DNA of 64,000 nt, taken from positions 124,001 through 188,000 of the forward strand of contig NZ_JAFLNL010000004.1 of the NCBI RefSeq assembly GCF_017313785.1, given 5' to 3'. Both the position numbers and the translations under genes were made by a program. Positions 27,958 through 37,635 of the stretch are shown piece after piece (the first letter of the stretch is position 1; each line of letters opens with the position of its first letter). The notes below the pieces were generated by a model that saw only the letters and a list, made by a program, of their open reading frames with translations, made no database searches and was not told where the DNA came from. Source of the stretch: Flagellimonas aurea (GTDB lineage Bacteria > Bacteroidota > Bacteroidia > Flavobacteriales > Flavobacteriaceae).

Positions 27958-28704
27958 TTATATATCCTCATACGTCTCACACTGTTCAATCATGGCAGTC
28001 AATCGTGCTTTGGCTTCTTGGTAAAAGCGCAACATAAATCCATTGATAAAAACCCGATTGGTAATGTAGTTTTCGAACTCTGGTTTATGCAGCAACTCCT
28101 CATTGTTCCTTTCAAATTTGGAGGGGCTTAGCTGGAATGGGTCGCCCGAAAACAAGTTACGGTTCAGGGAGTTGTGCAACAGATAATCAAAATAGGTACT
28201 GCCCCTGTCCACATAAAAGTCGCCCCAATCCAATAAATTGGCATAAAAGGTTTCCCATTCTATCAATAATACTTTCAGTTCCTCATTGGACAAGCTGGAT
28301 AGCTTCCCAGAGTTTTTAATGTTGCCCAAGGTGTATAGGCTCGGGTCCCAAACAGACATTCGGGAGGTCATGCTCACCAGACTGTCCACAGCGGGTAAGG
28401 TGCCATATTGGTAATCAGGGCCTGTGTGTTCCAGTAAGGTGTTGCACGAATTAATAATTCCCTGAATGGCGGCAATATCGCCGTTGAGGGTACCGAGGTT
28501 TTTTTTGAACTCCAGTTTAAGGCTAGCAATAGTGGCTTTTTCTTCTTGGTACAATTTCCTGTTTTCGTTCCAATTGTTGATGCGAAGGGCAATCAATATC
28601 CCGATGACCACGAGAATAATTTCCCCGAGGGCATAAAGCAAGTATTTGCTGATTTTATTTTCGCCTAGTAAGCGCAACCGTATGGTACGAAAAAATCTAA
28701 ACAA
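27958..28704 (-). CDS. DUF6090-family protein
   Basis: 248 aa. The N-terminus has the family mark: FFRTIRLRLLGENK then a single helix (YLLYALGEIILVVIGILIALRINNWNE) that anchors the protein in the membrane, then a soluble helical region. DUF6090 is nearly confined to Flavobacteriia and has no known function; the copy number per genome is often high. The 245 bp upstream (27713-27957) is AT-rich and holds nothing I recognise. Confidence 0.9.
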   Translation of the reverse strand: MFRFFRTIRLRLLGENKISKYLLYALGEIILVVIGILIALRINNWNENRKLYQEEKATIASLKLEFKKNLGTLNGDIAAIQGIINSCNTLLEHTGPDYQYGTLPAVDSLVSMTSRMSVWDPSLYTLGNIKNSGKLSSLSNEELKVLLIEWETFYANLLDWGDFYVDRGSTYFDYLLHNSLNRNLFSGDPFQLSPSKFERNNEELLHKPEFENYITNRVFINGFMLRFYQEAKARLTAMIEQCETYEDI

Positions 28705-28753
28705 GACAAGAGGGGTTGGTTTCTCTAAAGATATGATTTTTATACAATTAGAG

Positions 28754-28788
28754 AATAAAAAATGGCCAACGCATTTGCATTGGCCATT
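28754..28788 (-). terminator. Terminator of the 681-aa amidohydrolase gene
   Basis: Arms AATGGCCAA (28761-28769) and TTGGCCATT (28780-28788), extended by GCA/TGC across one mismatch. On the minus strand a run TTTTTTATT follows. Confidence 0.8.
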
Positions 28789-28810
28789 AAGGAATTATTT
28801 GGGTCCGCTT

Positions 28811-30856
28811 TTATTCTTTTACTTCTGGCTTTTCGGTAAATGGGGTTATACCAAATGCAGGATACACCTCGGACGGGTAATAGAACGTACCCCCGCGTGA
28901 TACCATGGAGATGGTCTTTATGGCCTTGATATCTTCCACAGGGTTGCCAGGAACCAAGAAGAAATCGGCCAGTTTGCCTTCTTCAATGCTTCCCAAGCTA
29001 TCGTGGCCTAAATACTCGGCCATATCGTAGCTGGCCAATTTTAGTACTTCGGCAGGGGTGTAGCCCAATTGTTCGGTATAGAGTTCCAGTTCACGGTGTA
29101 GGTTAAAGGCTCCGCCCAAGTCGGTTCCGGGTACGATCAAGATGCCTTTGTCCTTCATCATTTTTAAGGTTTCCACGATTTTGTCGTAGGCTTCAAGGTA
29201 AGCCTTATCCTCTTCATCATCGGCAATCTGTGCCAAGGCCACTTTAAGACTACGTTGCTCATTGGGGGGCATATTCTCTACATAATCCAAAGCTCCAGGG
29301 GTCACCTCTCCGTTTCTGGAGAGCATCAACCGCTCGTGAATGGATAGGGTAGGATCCATGGCGGTTTCGTTGGCCACGAACAAATCCAAGGTTTCTTGCA
29401 CCTTGTCGCTGTTCAAATCCAGCTCAGGGAAACGTTTCATGGCTGTTAAGCGCAAAAGGGTACGGGTATCTTCTTCAGGTTCGAGTACCCAACCCAACAT
29501 GGTCTGGTTAATGTGGGTCATTTCGTCAAACCCTGCGCGTAGCATGGCATTTGCATTGGAGAATGCAGGCACGTGGCCTGCCACGAACAGGCCTTGGTCG
29601 TGTGCCTTTTTTACGATAGCTGGCGCCCAATCCCCGTTCATACTGTTGTAGAGTTTCACACCATAAAAACCTAAGCTGTCATATTTGTCCACAGCGGCCA
29701 AAGCTTCTTCTTCGGAGGCTACTAAAATACCGTTATTGGCATTGTATTCACTTTTCCCTTCTATAAAGCCCATTCGGGTCACCCGTGGACCGGCAAGCAC
29801 TCCGCTCTCAATTTTTTCTACGAGTTTGGACAATACTTCATTATTGTTCCCCATATCACGGAACGAGGTAACACCTGCCAAAATATTCAATAGGGCACCA
29901 TTGTCGCCGGTATGTGCATGCATCTCGTAAAGGCCGGGCACCAACGTCCCGCCATTACCTTCGATAACGACTTCGCCTTCTCCAGTGGCATCGGCAGCTT
30001 CAATGGCCGTAATTTTTTCACCTTCCACAACTATGGATACAGGTTCGGTCAGGGATAAGCTCTTTGGGTCAAAAACCTTTACATTTTTGATACGGACTTT
30101 TTTATCGTAGTTGTTGGCGTATTCTTTTTGCAATTTCTCGTAGCGCTCCGCAGAATAGTTTTCTGCCAATTCGCGTAACTCTTTTTCTTCGGCCTCGTAG
30201 CCCTCTCTTACCACAATGTATCTTGGGGAGATGTAGGCAAAGAAGCGGTTGCTGTCATCCATAATAAAGTATGATGGATTCATTTCGGCTCCAGAAATTG
30301 CGTAGGTGGTCAAGGTCATCTCGCCCTCTCCAGATAAATTCTGCACGGTAAGGTCTTCCATTTTGGTCAATGTAAGGTTGCCAGCCGGAAGCACGGGCAG
30401 CGTGTTCTCAGGGGCCTTCATCAATAGGCGGGCCGCTAGAACGGCCGAGTAAGGACTGCCAAATTGGTTCACGTAGAGCTGTGCAGCTTCCACGGAAGCA
30501 TTTCCAGATCCGGTGGCGTCCGTCCAAGAAGCTTCATTGCCTTCAAGGGAAAACTTCTCGTCCACGGCATTGCCAAAAGTGGTGTTCCCGGTCACTGACC
30601 AGCTTATAGGGTAGCCTTCAGTGTTCAGCACAATGGTCTCCTTCATGGTCGGGCCACGGCCATTGTTTTTGTAATCGTAATCGATGTTGATGGTGTCGCC
30701 AGAAGTTTCGGCCTTTAAATAACCGACTTTGGTCTCGCCCATGATCACGGAATAGTTTTCTTCCCCTTGGTAATCGGCCAAGGAAGAGGTTGGTTCTGTT
30801 TTACAAGAATAGCCGGCCAAAATAATTAGGCCAGCCAGAATTAATCGTAGTTTCAT
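28811..30856 (-). CDS. Amidohydrolase-family lipoprotein
   Basis: 681 aa. The signal peptide ends in a lipobox (ILAGYSC). About 260 residues of a beta-rich domain of unknown function precede the amidohydrolase domain, which carries LVPGLYEMHAHTG (HxH), GVKLYNS, AGHVPAF, MTHINQT and VPGTDLGG as metal and active-site motifs. Related Bacteroidota proteins are called amidohydrolase without defined substrate; cyclic peptide or Xaa-Pro dipeptide hydrolysis is possible. A 107-bp gap with a terminator separates it from DUF6090. Confidence 0.85.
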   Translation of the reverse strand: MKLRLILAGLIILAGYSCKTEPTSSLADYQGEENYSVIMGETKVGYLKAETSGDTINIDYDYKNNGRGPTMKETIVLNTEGYPISWSVTGNTTFGNAVDEKFSLEGNEASWTDATGSGNASVEAAQLYVNQFGSPYSAVLAARLLMKAPENTLPVLPAGNLTLTKMEDLTVQNLSGEGEMTLTTYAISGAEMNPSYFIMDDSNRFFAYISPRYIVVREGYEAEEKELRELAENYSAERYEKLQKEYANNYDKKVRIKNVKVFDPKSLSLTEPVSIVVEGEKITAIEAADATGEGEVVIEGNGGTLVPGLYEMHAHTGDNGALLNILAGVTSFRDMGNNNEVLSKLVEKIESGVLAGPRVTRMGFIEGKSEYNANNGILVASEEEALAAVDKYDSLGFYGVKLYNSMNGDWAPAIVKKAHDQGLFVAGHVPAFSNANAMLRAGFDEMTHINQTMLGWVLEPEEDTRTLLRLTAMKRFPELDLNSDKVQETLDLFVANETAMDPTLSIHERLMLSRNGEVTPGALDYVENMPPNEQRSLKVALAQIADDEEDKAYLEAYDKIVETLKMMKDKGILIVPGTDLGGAFNLHRELELYTEQLGYTPAEVLKLASYDMAEYLGHDSLGSIEEGKLADFFLVPGNPVEDIKAIKTISMVSRGGTFYYPSEVYPAFGITPFTEKPEVKE

Positions 30857-30939
30857 CGGGTTGGTTTAAGTTAGACGTTGAAGTTAACGAATTTTGGCGG
30901 TTTATTTATCGATATGTTTGATAGATGTAAGAAACAAAA

Positions 30940-30975
30940 ACCCCCAGTGCCACTGGTACGTTGGCAACTGGGGGT
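30940..30975 (-). terminator. Terminator of the dioxygenase gene
   Basis: Nine-pair stem ACCCCCAGT (30940-30948) / ACTGGGGGT (30967-30975) with an inner GCCA/TGGC helix; minus-strand tail TTTTTGTTT. Lies about 80 bp after the ygiD stop. Confidence 0.8.
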
Positions 30976-31053
30976 CCCATCATCAATCAAAGTAAAGAGG
31001 CAAATACTTTTAGGGGTTTCTATCCTATAATGGACTCTATTATTATTAAATCA

Positions 31054-31881
31054 TTATTCAACTTTAATGGAAAGCATCCCGATTGAACCCCCAACGGTTT
31101 TATCGTTGAACAGGTCTATTGATTCTTTTTTGTCCTTCAACCCCAATACATAGATTAGGGGCAAATAGTGCTCGGGCGTAGGAATGGACAAGGCAAAACT
31201 GGTGCCTTGTTTTCCATAATCTATCAGTGCCTGATGATTACTATCCAGTATGAAGGATTTTATTTTTTCGTTGGCTTCTTCGGCCCAATCCCAAGCATAG
31301 GTATCGTTCAATTTATCCCACTTTACCTTGCGCAGGTTGTGCACTACGTTTCCGCTACCCACGATCAATACTCCTTTGTGCCTCAACGTTTCCAGTTGTT
31401 GGGCCAATTCGTAATGATATCTTGGAGGTTTTGTGTAATCCAAGCTCAGCTGTATTATGGGTACATCTGCATCGGGATACATATGCTTGATGACGCTCCA
31501 TGCACCGTGGTCCAATCCCCAGTGAGTGTCCAGCTCCACATCGGTCTTGGTAATTATTTCCTTGGTAATTCTTGCCAATTCAGGACTTCCGGGAGCAGGG
31601 TATTGCACATCGAACAGCGCTGGTGGAAAACCACCAAAATCGTGAATTGTCGGAGGATTCTGCATCGCCGTTACCTTGGTGCCCTTGGTTTCCCAGTGTG
31701 CTGAAATACATAAGATTATTTTAGGCTTGATTACTTCCTCTCCCAATTTTCTGAAACAGGCAACAAACTCATTCTCCTCAATGGCGTTCATTGGGCTCCC
31801 ATGCCCCAAAAACAAAACGGGCATTTTCTGCGTAAAAGGCAGACTTTGGTTAAGAGAGCGTAAAGTTTCTAAATCTGTCAT
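31054..31881 (-). CDS. ygiD: 4,5-DOPA dioxygenase, YgiD/LigB type
   Basis: 275 aa of the class III extradiol ring-cleavage dioxygenase superfamily. Putative metal ligands are visible in LFLGHGSPM, CISAHWET, LDHGAWSV and GNVVHNLR, all conserved in E. coli YgiD, which uses zinc. The natural substrate in bacteria is unclear; DOPA is cleaved in vitro by relatives. No catabolic partners in the neighbourhood; an AraC regulator lies 103 bp upstream on the same strand. Confidence 0.9.
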   Translation of the reverse strand: MTDLETLRSLNQSLPFTQKMPVLFLGHGSPMNAIEENEFVACFRKLGEEVIKPKIILCISAHWETKGTKVTAMQNPPTIHDFGGFPPALFDVQYPAPGSPELARITKEIITKTDVELDTHWGLDHGAWSVIKHMYPDADVPIIQLSLDYTKPPRYHYELAQQLETLRHKGVLIVGSGNVVHNLRKVKWDKLNDTYAWDWAEEANEKIKSFILDSNHQALIDYGKQGTSFALSIPTPEHYLPLIYVLGLKDKKESIDLFNDKTVGGSIGMLSIKVE

Positions 31882-31984
31882 CGGAGATACCTACATACCA
31901 TGCTTTAGATGATATGTTTCTACCACAAAGGTTGGGTATATTTAGAAGTAGTGGGTAATACGTTTGGGAAGAAACGTTGTACTT

Positions 31985-32809
31985 TTAAGAAATGAGCTGT
32001 TTCATTTCCTTTCGGAAAATGGTTGGTGTGTAACCTGTTTTTCGTTTAAAGACCTTGGAAAAATAGGCTTTTTCGTTGTATCCGATCTCAAAACCAATTT
32101 CAGCAATGGTCTTATTACTGTTCACCAAAAGGTTTTTTGCTTCGTTCAACTTGCGGGTCTCAATAATTTCGCCGGCACTTTGCTGCATTACCTCCTGACA
32201 TACAATATTAAGGTTGCGTTCGCTCATAAAAAGCTTTTCGGCATAGAAAGAAATTTTAACGTTCCGTCGGAAGTTATCTTCCAAAATGTGTAGAAAATGA
32301 GTATAGGTCTCCGAGGCGGAATTGGCCGAGTCTGACTGGATATTGGTGGGCCTTTCGTGGTTGATGATGGTAAGTAAGGTCATAAACAATTGTTTTATGA
32401 CGATGAGCCCTGGATTGGGACGTTGGGTTTCGTCGTGCATCATTTGGCACAATACCATAAGCCTGTCAAAGCATTGGTCCCCGGGAAGCGTGACGTTGGC
32501 GCGATTATGAAAATAACCGTACATCTTAAAAATCACTTCCGACATAAATTCACTTCGGAAGCGGATAACCCAAAGATCGCACTCTCCTTGGTGTATTTGA
32601 GGGAGCAACAGGTGGGGCTTTCCCTTGGTCACGAAGCTAACAAACGGAGCATAGACCGTTTCGTCCTCAAAATCGATGAAATGGGAAATCTTTCCCTTGG
32701 CACCAATGATCAATTCTTCAAAATCGTGGACATGTGCTTCGATTTGTTTGTCTTCCAGAGCTTTGGCATCTTTGGTAGTGTACCTAAATATTTTGAAGAG
32801 TTGGTCCAA
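31985..32809 (-). CDS. AraC-family transcriptional regulator
   Basis: 274 aa. The N-terminal cupin-like sensor (EAHVHDFEELIIGAKG, a typical AraC_binding strand set) is followed by the paired HTH domain with MSERNLNIVCQEVMQQSAGEI and IGFEIGYNEKAYFSKVFKRKTGYTP. It may control ygiD, which follows in the same direction. Confidence 0.9.
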   Translation of the reverse strand: MDQLFKIFRYTTKDAKALEDKQIEAHVHDFEELIIGAKGKISHFIDFEDETVYAPFVSFVTKGKPHLLLPQIHQGECDLWVIRFRSEFMSEVIFKMYGYFHNRANVTLPGDQCFDRLMVLCQMMHDETQRPNPGLIVIKQLFMTLLTIINHERPTNIQSDSANSASETYTHFLHILEDNFRRNVKISFYAEKLFMSERNLNIVCQEVMQQSAGEIIETRKLNEAKNLLVNSNKTIAEIGFEIGYNEKAYFSKVFKRKTGYTPTIFRKEMKQLIS

Positions 32810-32877
32810 GGTCGAATCAATTTATCTTCGATTGAGAAAATAGCGTCTTACGAAGTTACATCAAAATGAAACAATCT

Positions 32878-34009
32878 TCATTCTATATTGGCCGTTGAAG
32901 GAGTGCTTTTGGGGGTAAGATCAAACTTTATCAATTGTGAATTGTAATCTATGGTAACTTTAAAGTGCTTTAACAGGGAACCGCCTATGGCTCCTTTCAC
33001 AATTTTGTCCATAGAGTGTATCATGCTTTGTGTATCATGCTTTCGGACCAAATTTCATCCTTTCGTCTGGCAAAGAGCACAGGTCCTATTTCGTGCGTGC
33101 CTACTTTGACCACTGGCACTTCGATGATATCCCTGTCCAAATCCGAGGCGTGATATATTTTCCAATCGGGATGATTCTTTTTCCAACGCTCAAAGATTGA
33201 AGAAGCAATAAAGGAACCGCTCATGGGTCTCTGTTTGGGTGTTCAGTAATTTTTTGCCTTGATCGGAGAGCACAAAACTGGCTCCGGTATCAAAAAGTAC
33301 GTCAATCGGTTCACCATCGACTATAATTTCCATGCTGGGATGCCCAAAAACAACTGAACCTTGTTCGTTCTTTTTTAATCCGATTTTTTGTACATCTGGA
33401 TTTGATAGGTCTTTTGCTCCCAAAGGTGTATTGGTCCAAATCTCCTGATTGGGGTAATCTATGGTCCAGGATTTCCCCATAAAAAAGCCTTGTCCAAGAA
33501 AAGCATCCATTTCAGGAACTTTTTCTGATACCATTTTTAGCTCTCCATCCATTGGGAATTATTAAAAATGATTCTTTTACGGGGCTGAAAGGAGTGCGTA
33601 CGATAAAGTTCCGCATAGGGTAGGGACGTGGTATGTCGGTGTTGTCCACGATATCATTGAACAGTACATAGTCAAAAGGCATCACTCCTTTTAAAAGTCC
33701 TGTTTTTACATACGGTTCTATATGCTCTTGTTCTGTGACTCTTGGTAGGACCATTGAAAACCCGCCACCGGTATCGCAATATGCCAGAATGGTATCGTTA
33801 GAAATTAAAGGAAGTTTGACGAAAAACCTGGAGCTGTCCATAAAAATCGATGGGAGTTTTTTGGGGATTCCCCGATTCTCAGGAATTTCAGCAAATTGTT
33901 TGACTTTCATAATATTTCCGTCCAATTTTTTGATGACTAAAAATTGGATGACCACAACTAATACTAAAAAACCTAGGATGACTAGAACTAATTTGATGCC
34001 CCTTTTCAT
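32878..34009 (-). pseudogene. Broken retropepsin-like aspartyl protease
   Basis: Three frames, 34009-33512, 33552-33190 and 33224-33021, must be joined to give one protein: an N-terminal membrane helix, a first active-site motif CDTGGG, a second LFDTGAS and a downstream DRDIIEVPVVKVG. The two DTG motifs mark the pseudodimeric aspartyl protease family of Bacteroidota. The lesions are a 4-bp repeat (CCAT twice, 33545-33552), one extra base or two missing near 33225-33227, and a 14-bp tandem duplication at 33016-33043. Removing one 14-bp copy restores a C-terminus with IGGSLLKHFKVTIDY ending at 32878, so the original gene extended 140 bp beyond the present stop. Sequence errors could explain one lesion but not all three easily. 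Confidence 0.85.
33016..33043. repeat. Tandem 14-bp duplication
   Basis: GTGTATCATGCTTT occurs twice in direct contact (33016-33029, 33030-33043). It shifts the frame of the aspartyl protease near its C-terminus and creates the stop at 33021. Confidence 0.9.
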
Positions 34010-34090
34010 TTTAAGTAAGTCTCTAAAAAAATTAAAATAGTAAAATTGTCAACGGGCTCTTGGCCGTGACGTATACACCCAAAGGTGTTA

Positions 34091-34111
34091 AAATGTAATG
34101 GGGTTACATTT
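34091..34111. other. Perfect hairpin downstream of GH29
   Basis: AAATGTAA (34091-34098), a five-base loop and TTACATTT (34104-34111), next to a smaller ACACC/GGTGT hairpin at about 34075-34090. No T run follows. The 186-bp gap 34010-34195 lies between the pseudogene start and the end of the fucosidase; apart from these hairpins I see nothing in it. Confidence 0.4.
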
Positions 34112-34195
34112 GCGCAGTAAGGTCACTTATGAACTGACAGGTGCTAAAATAAACATAAAATTGGTTAGAACGACATTTTTAGGCTTTTCAAGGGT

Positions 34196-35494
34196 TTATT
34201 TTCGAGTTATTTCGATGACAAAATCAGCTTGGTCATAATCCCGTCCCTTTGGGAGCTGTACCAGTGTTCCAGAAGAAGTAGTCTCATGCTTCAATTTTTT
34301 CTTGGATTGAAAATTGATTACGCTTTTAATACTTCCCTCAATGGTCGGAAAAAAGAAGGTGTCGGTCTTCCAGTCCATAATATGAAGGTAGATTTTATCA
34401 TCTTTATGGGTGGATACCCCCCAACTCTGTGGCGAAATGGGGCCTCCTCTAGTTCCATAAATGGTTTCACCGTAGGTATCTGTCCACTCACCAAGAACTT
34501 TTAAGGTCTCCACAAATTCTGGTTGAATCTTGCCATTGGGCATAGGACCTACATTGAGCAAAAAGTTGGAATTGTAGCCTGCTGCTTTCACCAAATACTG
34601 AATCAGTTCTTTGGAAGACTTGTATGCCTTGTCCTGTAAAGAAAAACCCCAACGGTGCGCCATGGTCTCTGCTGTTTCAAGAGGTAGCTTTCCAACGGTT
34701 GCTTCGGCGCTGTAACCACCTTTGTTTTCTCCGGGCAGATCACGTTCGAACATTTGAAAATCCTCTCCAGGGTTCGGGGCTTGGTGGTGGTTGCTGCCAA
34801 TCATCGCCTGAGGCTGCAGTTCATGAATCAAATCATACGTTTTGCGAAGTTGCCAGTCGGCATCTTTCTTGTCCCACCAGCCATCAAACCAAATACCGCC
34901 TATTTCTCCGTAATTGGTCAAAAGTTCTGTAAGTTGGCCGTTCATGTAATCCAGATAGTTTTCCCAATCCCCTTTGTCTGGCCTTCCCGATTTATTGCCA
35001 GTATCCCCTCGCGGATAATAATCGGGGTGGTGCCAATCCAGTTGCGAGTAATATAGAAATAATTTTATGTTGTGTTTTTTACAGGCTTCTGCCATTTGTT
35101 TGATGATATCTTTTTGGTAGACAGTCCTGTCCATTATGTCCCAATCCGATATTTTACTGTCGAACATGGCAAAACCATCATGATGTTTGGTGGTTATGGT
35201 GATATATTTCATACCTGCTGATTTGGCCAACAATACCCACTCTTCGGCATCGAATTCGGTTGGATTGAAGAATGCGGGCAGTTTTTCATAAGTGTCCACA
35301 TCAATGGACTGTGTTTCCATGACCCATTCGTGAACCCCCAAAACGGAATACACGCCCCAATGGATAAACATACCGAATTTGGCGTCTTGGAACCATTCCC
35401 GGTTCTCAAGATTCTCTGGACTGGGTTGGTATTCTTGCGCAAAGGATAGGTTGGTGAGTAGAGCCAACAAGATGAGGAGTGCTATTTTTTTCAT
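34196..35494 (-). CDS. Alpha-L-fucosidase, glycoside hydrolase family 29
   Basis: 432 aa with a signal peptide (MKKIALLILLALLTNLSFAQ). The GH29 catalytic barrel is clear: FGMFIHWGVYSV, AKYITITTKHHDGFAM, the nucleophile aspartate in GGIWFDGWWD, and SNFLLNVGPMPNGKI. No carbohydrate-binding module is attached apart from a small C-terminal beta domain. It would remove alpha-fucose from algal or host glycans in the periplasm. No SusCD genes nearby, so it is not in a visible polysaccharide utilisation locus. Confidence 0.92.
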   Translation of the reverse strand: MKKIALLILLALLTNLSFAQEYQPSPENLENREWFQDAKFGMFIHWGVYSVLGVHEWVMETQSIDVDTYEKLPAFFNPTEFDAEEWVLLAKSAGMKYITITTKHHDGFAMFDSKISDWDIMDRTVYQKDIIKQMAEACKKHNIKLFLYYSQLDWHHPDYYPRGDTGNKSGRPDKGDWENYLDYMNGQLTELLTNYGEIGGIWFDGWWDKKDADWQLRKTYDLIHELQPQAMIGSNHHQAPNPGEDFQMFERDLPGENKGGYSAEATVGKLPLETAETMAHRWGFSLQDKAYKSSKELIQYLVKAAGYNSNFLLNVGPMPNGKIQPEFVETLKVLGEWTDTYGETIYGTRGGPISPQSWGVSTHKDDKIYLHIMDWKTDTFFFPTIEGSIKSVINFQSKKKLKHETTSSGTLVQLPKGRDYDQADFVIEITRK

Positions 35495-35795
35495 TGTGTT
35501 GTTTTACGGTTGGTATGGACGAACAAGTTAATTAAAAGAAGTCAGAATTCAGTGGACAGGAGTCAGTAGGCAGTCAATAATTGACAATGAATATAAACAG
35601 TTGTCAATTGTTATTTCGCCCCATTTCGACTCCATTAAGAGACCGGTTCAGAATGACAACCTGAATAATCCAATGATTCCTTCACCCTTCACCTTTGACC
35701 TTTTTTCCCTTCACCATCAACCCCAACCATCCAATCATTTGCGATAACTCCCAACAAATCACTATCTTTGCGCCCCTTAAACATAAGGCGGGTAT
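35495..35795. other. Intergenic region with degenerate repeats
   Basis: 301 bp between divergent GH29 and mtaB. It holds a repetitive stretch (GAAGTCAGAATTCAGTGGAC and kin, 35538-35575), a nine-pair hairpin AATTGACAA/TTGTCAATT (35579-35587 with 35601-35609), and a degenerate TTTCGACTCC...AGAATGACAA repeat near 35625-35660. No gene seen. Confidence 0.5.
35739..35770 (+). promoter_or_regulatory. mtaB promoter
   Basis: TTG at 35739-35741 and TATCTTTG at 35763-35770 with a 21-base spacer, 26 bp before the mtaB ATG. Confidence 0.65.
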
Positions 35796-37124
35796 ATGAA
35801 CAAAAAAGTCGCATTTTACACATTGGGTTGTAAACTCAATTTCTCCGAAACTTCTACCATTGCAAGAGGTTTTGAAGAGGAGGAGTTTGAGCGTGTGGAC
35901 TTTTCGGAGGAAGCAGATGTATATGTGATCAATACCTGTTCGGTAACTGAGAATGCCGATAAGCGTTTTAAAACCATCGTAAAACAGGCCCAAAAGGCCA
36001 ATCCGGATGCTTTTGTGGCAGCCGTTGGTTGTTATGCCCAATTAAAGCCAGAAGAGCTTGCGGAAGTGGATGGCGTGGATTTGGTTCTGGGTGCAACCGA
36101 GAAATTCAAGATTACGGATTATTTGAACGATTTGACCAAAAATGATAAGGGTGAAGTACATTCCTGCGAAATCGAGGAGGCCGATTTTTATGTGGGCAGT
36201 TATGCCATCGGTGACCGTACCCGAGCATTTTTAAAGGTTCAAGATGGGTGCGATTACAAGTGTACGTACTGTACCATTCCCTTGGCCCGTGGTATTTCGC
36301 GTAGCGATACCTTGAGCAATGTACTGAAGAATGCCGAGGAAATTGCCTCACAGGACATTAAGGAAATCGTACTGACAGGCGTCAATATTGGCGATTATGG
36401 TAAAGGGGAGTTCGGCAACAAAAAGCACGAGCATACCTTTTTGGACTTGGTAAAAGCTTTGGACACGATAGAGGGCATCCATCGTCTTCGAATTTCTTCC
36501 ATTGAACCCAACCTGTTAAAGAACGAAACCATAGATTTTGTGGCCCAGAGTAATTCTTTTGTGCCCCATTTTCACATACCCCTGCAAAGTGGAAGTGATG
36601 ATATACTTAAAAAAATGCGCCGTCGTTACCTGTCCAATCTATATGTGGACCGAGTAAAGCGTATCAAGGAGGCAATGCCCAACGCCTGTATCGGGGTAGA
36701 TGTGATTGTTGGCTTTCCAGGGGAGACCGAGGAGCATTTTTTGGAGACCTATCATTTCTTAAACGATTTGGATATTTCCTATTTACATGTGTTCACGTAT
36801 TCCGAAAGGGATAATACGGTAGCAGCAGAAATGGGTGATGTGGTGCCCAAAAAAGTTCGGAGCAAGCGAAGTAAAATGCTTCGTGGATTATCGGCTAAAA
36901 AACGAAGGGCATTTTATGAGAGCCAATTGGGCACTGTACGAACTGTATTGTTTGAAGGTGAGAACAAAAAAGGTTACATCCACGGATTTACCGAAAACTA
37001 CGTAAAGGTAAAAGCACCTTGGAACCCTGAATTGGTAAATACCTTGCATCAAGTGGAACTAACGGATATTGATACCGATGGATTGGTTCGATTTGAATTT
37101 GTTTCCAGTGAAGTGATGGCATAA
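35796..37124 (+). CDS. mtaB: tRNA t6A37 methylthiotransferase MtaB
   Basis: 442-aa radical-SAM methylthiotransferase that converts t6A to ms2t6A at tRNA position 37. UPF0004 domain cysteines are in TLGCKLNFSE, INTCSVTEN and VGCYAQ; the SAM cluster motif is CDYKCTYC (residues about 151-158); a TRAM-like RNA-binding region ends the protein. Two [4Fe-4S] clusters are expected. Own promoter and a terminator at 37127-37149. Confidence 0.95.
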   Translation: MNKKVAFYTLGCKLNFSETSTIARGFEEEEFERVDFSEEADVYVINTCSVTENADKRFKTIVKQAQKANPDAFVAAVGCYAQLKPEELAEVDGVDLVLGATEKFKITDYLNDLTKNDKGEVHSCEIEEADFYVGSYAIGDRTRAFLKVQDGCDYKCTYCTIPLARGISRSDTLSNVLKNAEEIASQDIKEIVLTGVNIGDYGKGEFGNKKHEHTFLDLVKALDTIEGIHRLRISSIEPNLLKNETIDFVAQSNSFVPHFHIPLQSGSDDILKKMRRRYLSNLYVDRVKRIKEAMPNACIGVDVIVGFPGETEEHFLETYHFLNDLDISYLHVFTYSERDNTVAAEMGDVVPKKVRSKRSKMLRGLSAKKRRAFYESQLGTVRTVLFEGENKKGYIHGFTENYVKVKAPWNPELVNTLHQVELTDIDTDGLVRFEFVSSEVMA

Positions 37125-37126
37125 AA

Positions 37127-37149
37127 AAACCTCCCGGTCAAGGAGGTTT
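37127..37149. terminator. Terminator between mtaB and the GNAT gene
   Basis: Stem AAACCTCC (37127-37134) / GGAGGTTT (37142-37149) with a seven-base loop. An A run precedes it, so on the minus strand it has a good T tail, and it can serve both convergent genes. Confidence 0.8.
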
Positions 37150-37175
37150 ACATGCTTTTCTGATGATTGGTTAGA

Positions 37176-37469
37176 TCAGATACGGATACCAACTGGTAAC
37201 ATTTCCTTGTATTGCCTATTTTTTCTTAAAAAACCTGCAATCTGTGGACTTGTTGGAACAACTCTAAGGTTGTTTTCTTGGATTTCATTCAAAACAGCTT
37301 TAATGAAATCCTCTTTAAAGCCCTCATTTGTAATTTCTTCCGGAATAACCAGTTTTGTCAAAAATACTTTGCGCTCCTGTGAAGAGTACTCAATTTTGGC
37401 TAAATGCCCATTGACCGTAGTTTCAAATTGACGTAAGAAACTATTGTCAGTGATTTCCAATGGTGTCAT
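37176..37469 (-). CDS. YjdJ-type GNAT N-acetyltransferase domain protein
   Basis: 97 aa, one-domain mini-GNAT. It has FETTVNGHLAKIEYSS, a TKLVIPEEITNEG stretch and AVLNEIQENNLRVVPTSPQIAGFLRKN, the pattern of the short acetyltransferase-like family (YjdJ/NATD1). These proteins bind acetyl-CoA through a modified loop; the substrate is unknown. Stands alone on the minus strand opposite mtaB. Confidence 0.85.
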   Translation of the reverse strand: MTPLEITDNSFLRQFETTVNGHLAKIEYSSQERKVFLTKLVIPEEITNEGFKEDFIKAVLNEIQENNLRVVPTSPQIAGFLRKNRQYKEMLPVGIRI

Positions 37470-37635
37470 ATAGTACTTGTTTTTTTAAATGACTTGTAGA
37501 AAAACCCGAAACGGGTATTTCTAAATTCCCCCTGATTAAAAAAATGTGTTCATTAAGTGGGGTTGGCTGCAAAAGGGATACAAAATTAGTCAAAATATTG
37601 CTAATTTCCTAGTCCTTGTCGATATTTGGTGATAT

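Noticed and set aside
33512..34009. Treating the three aspartyl protease fragments as separate small genes
   Set aside because: The frames abut or overlap, each has part of one fold, and undoing small tandem duplications rejoins them.
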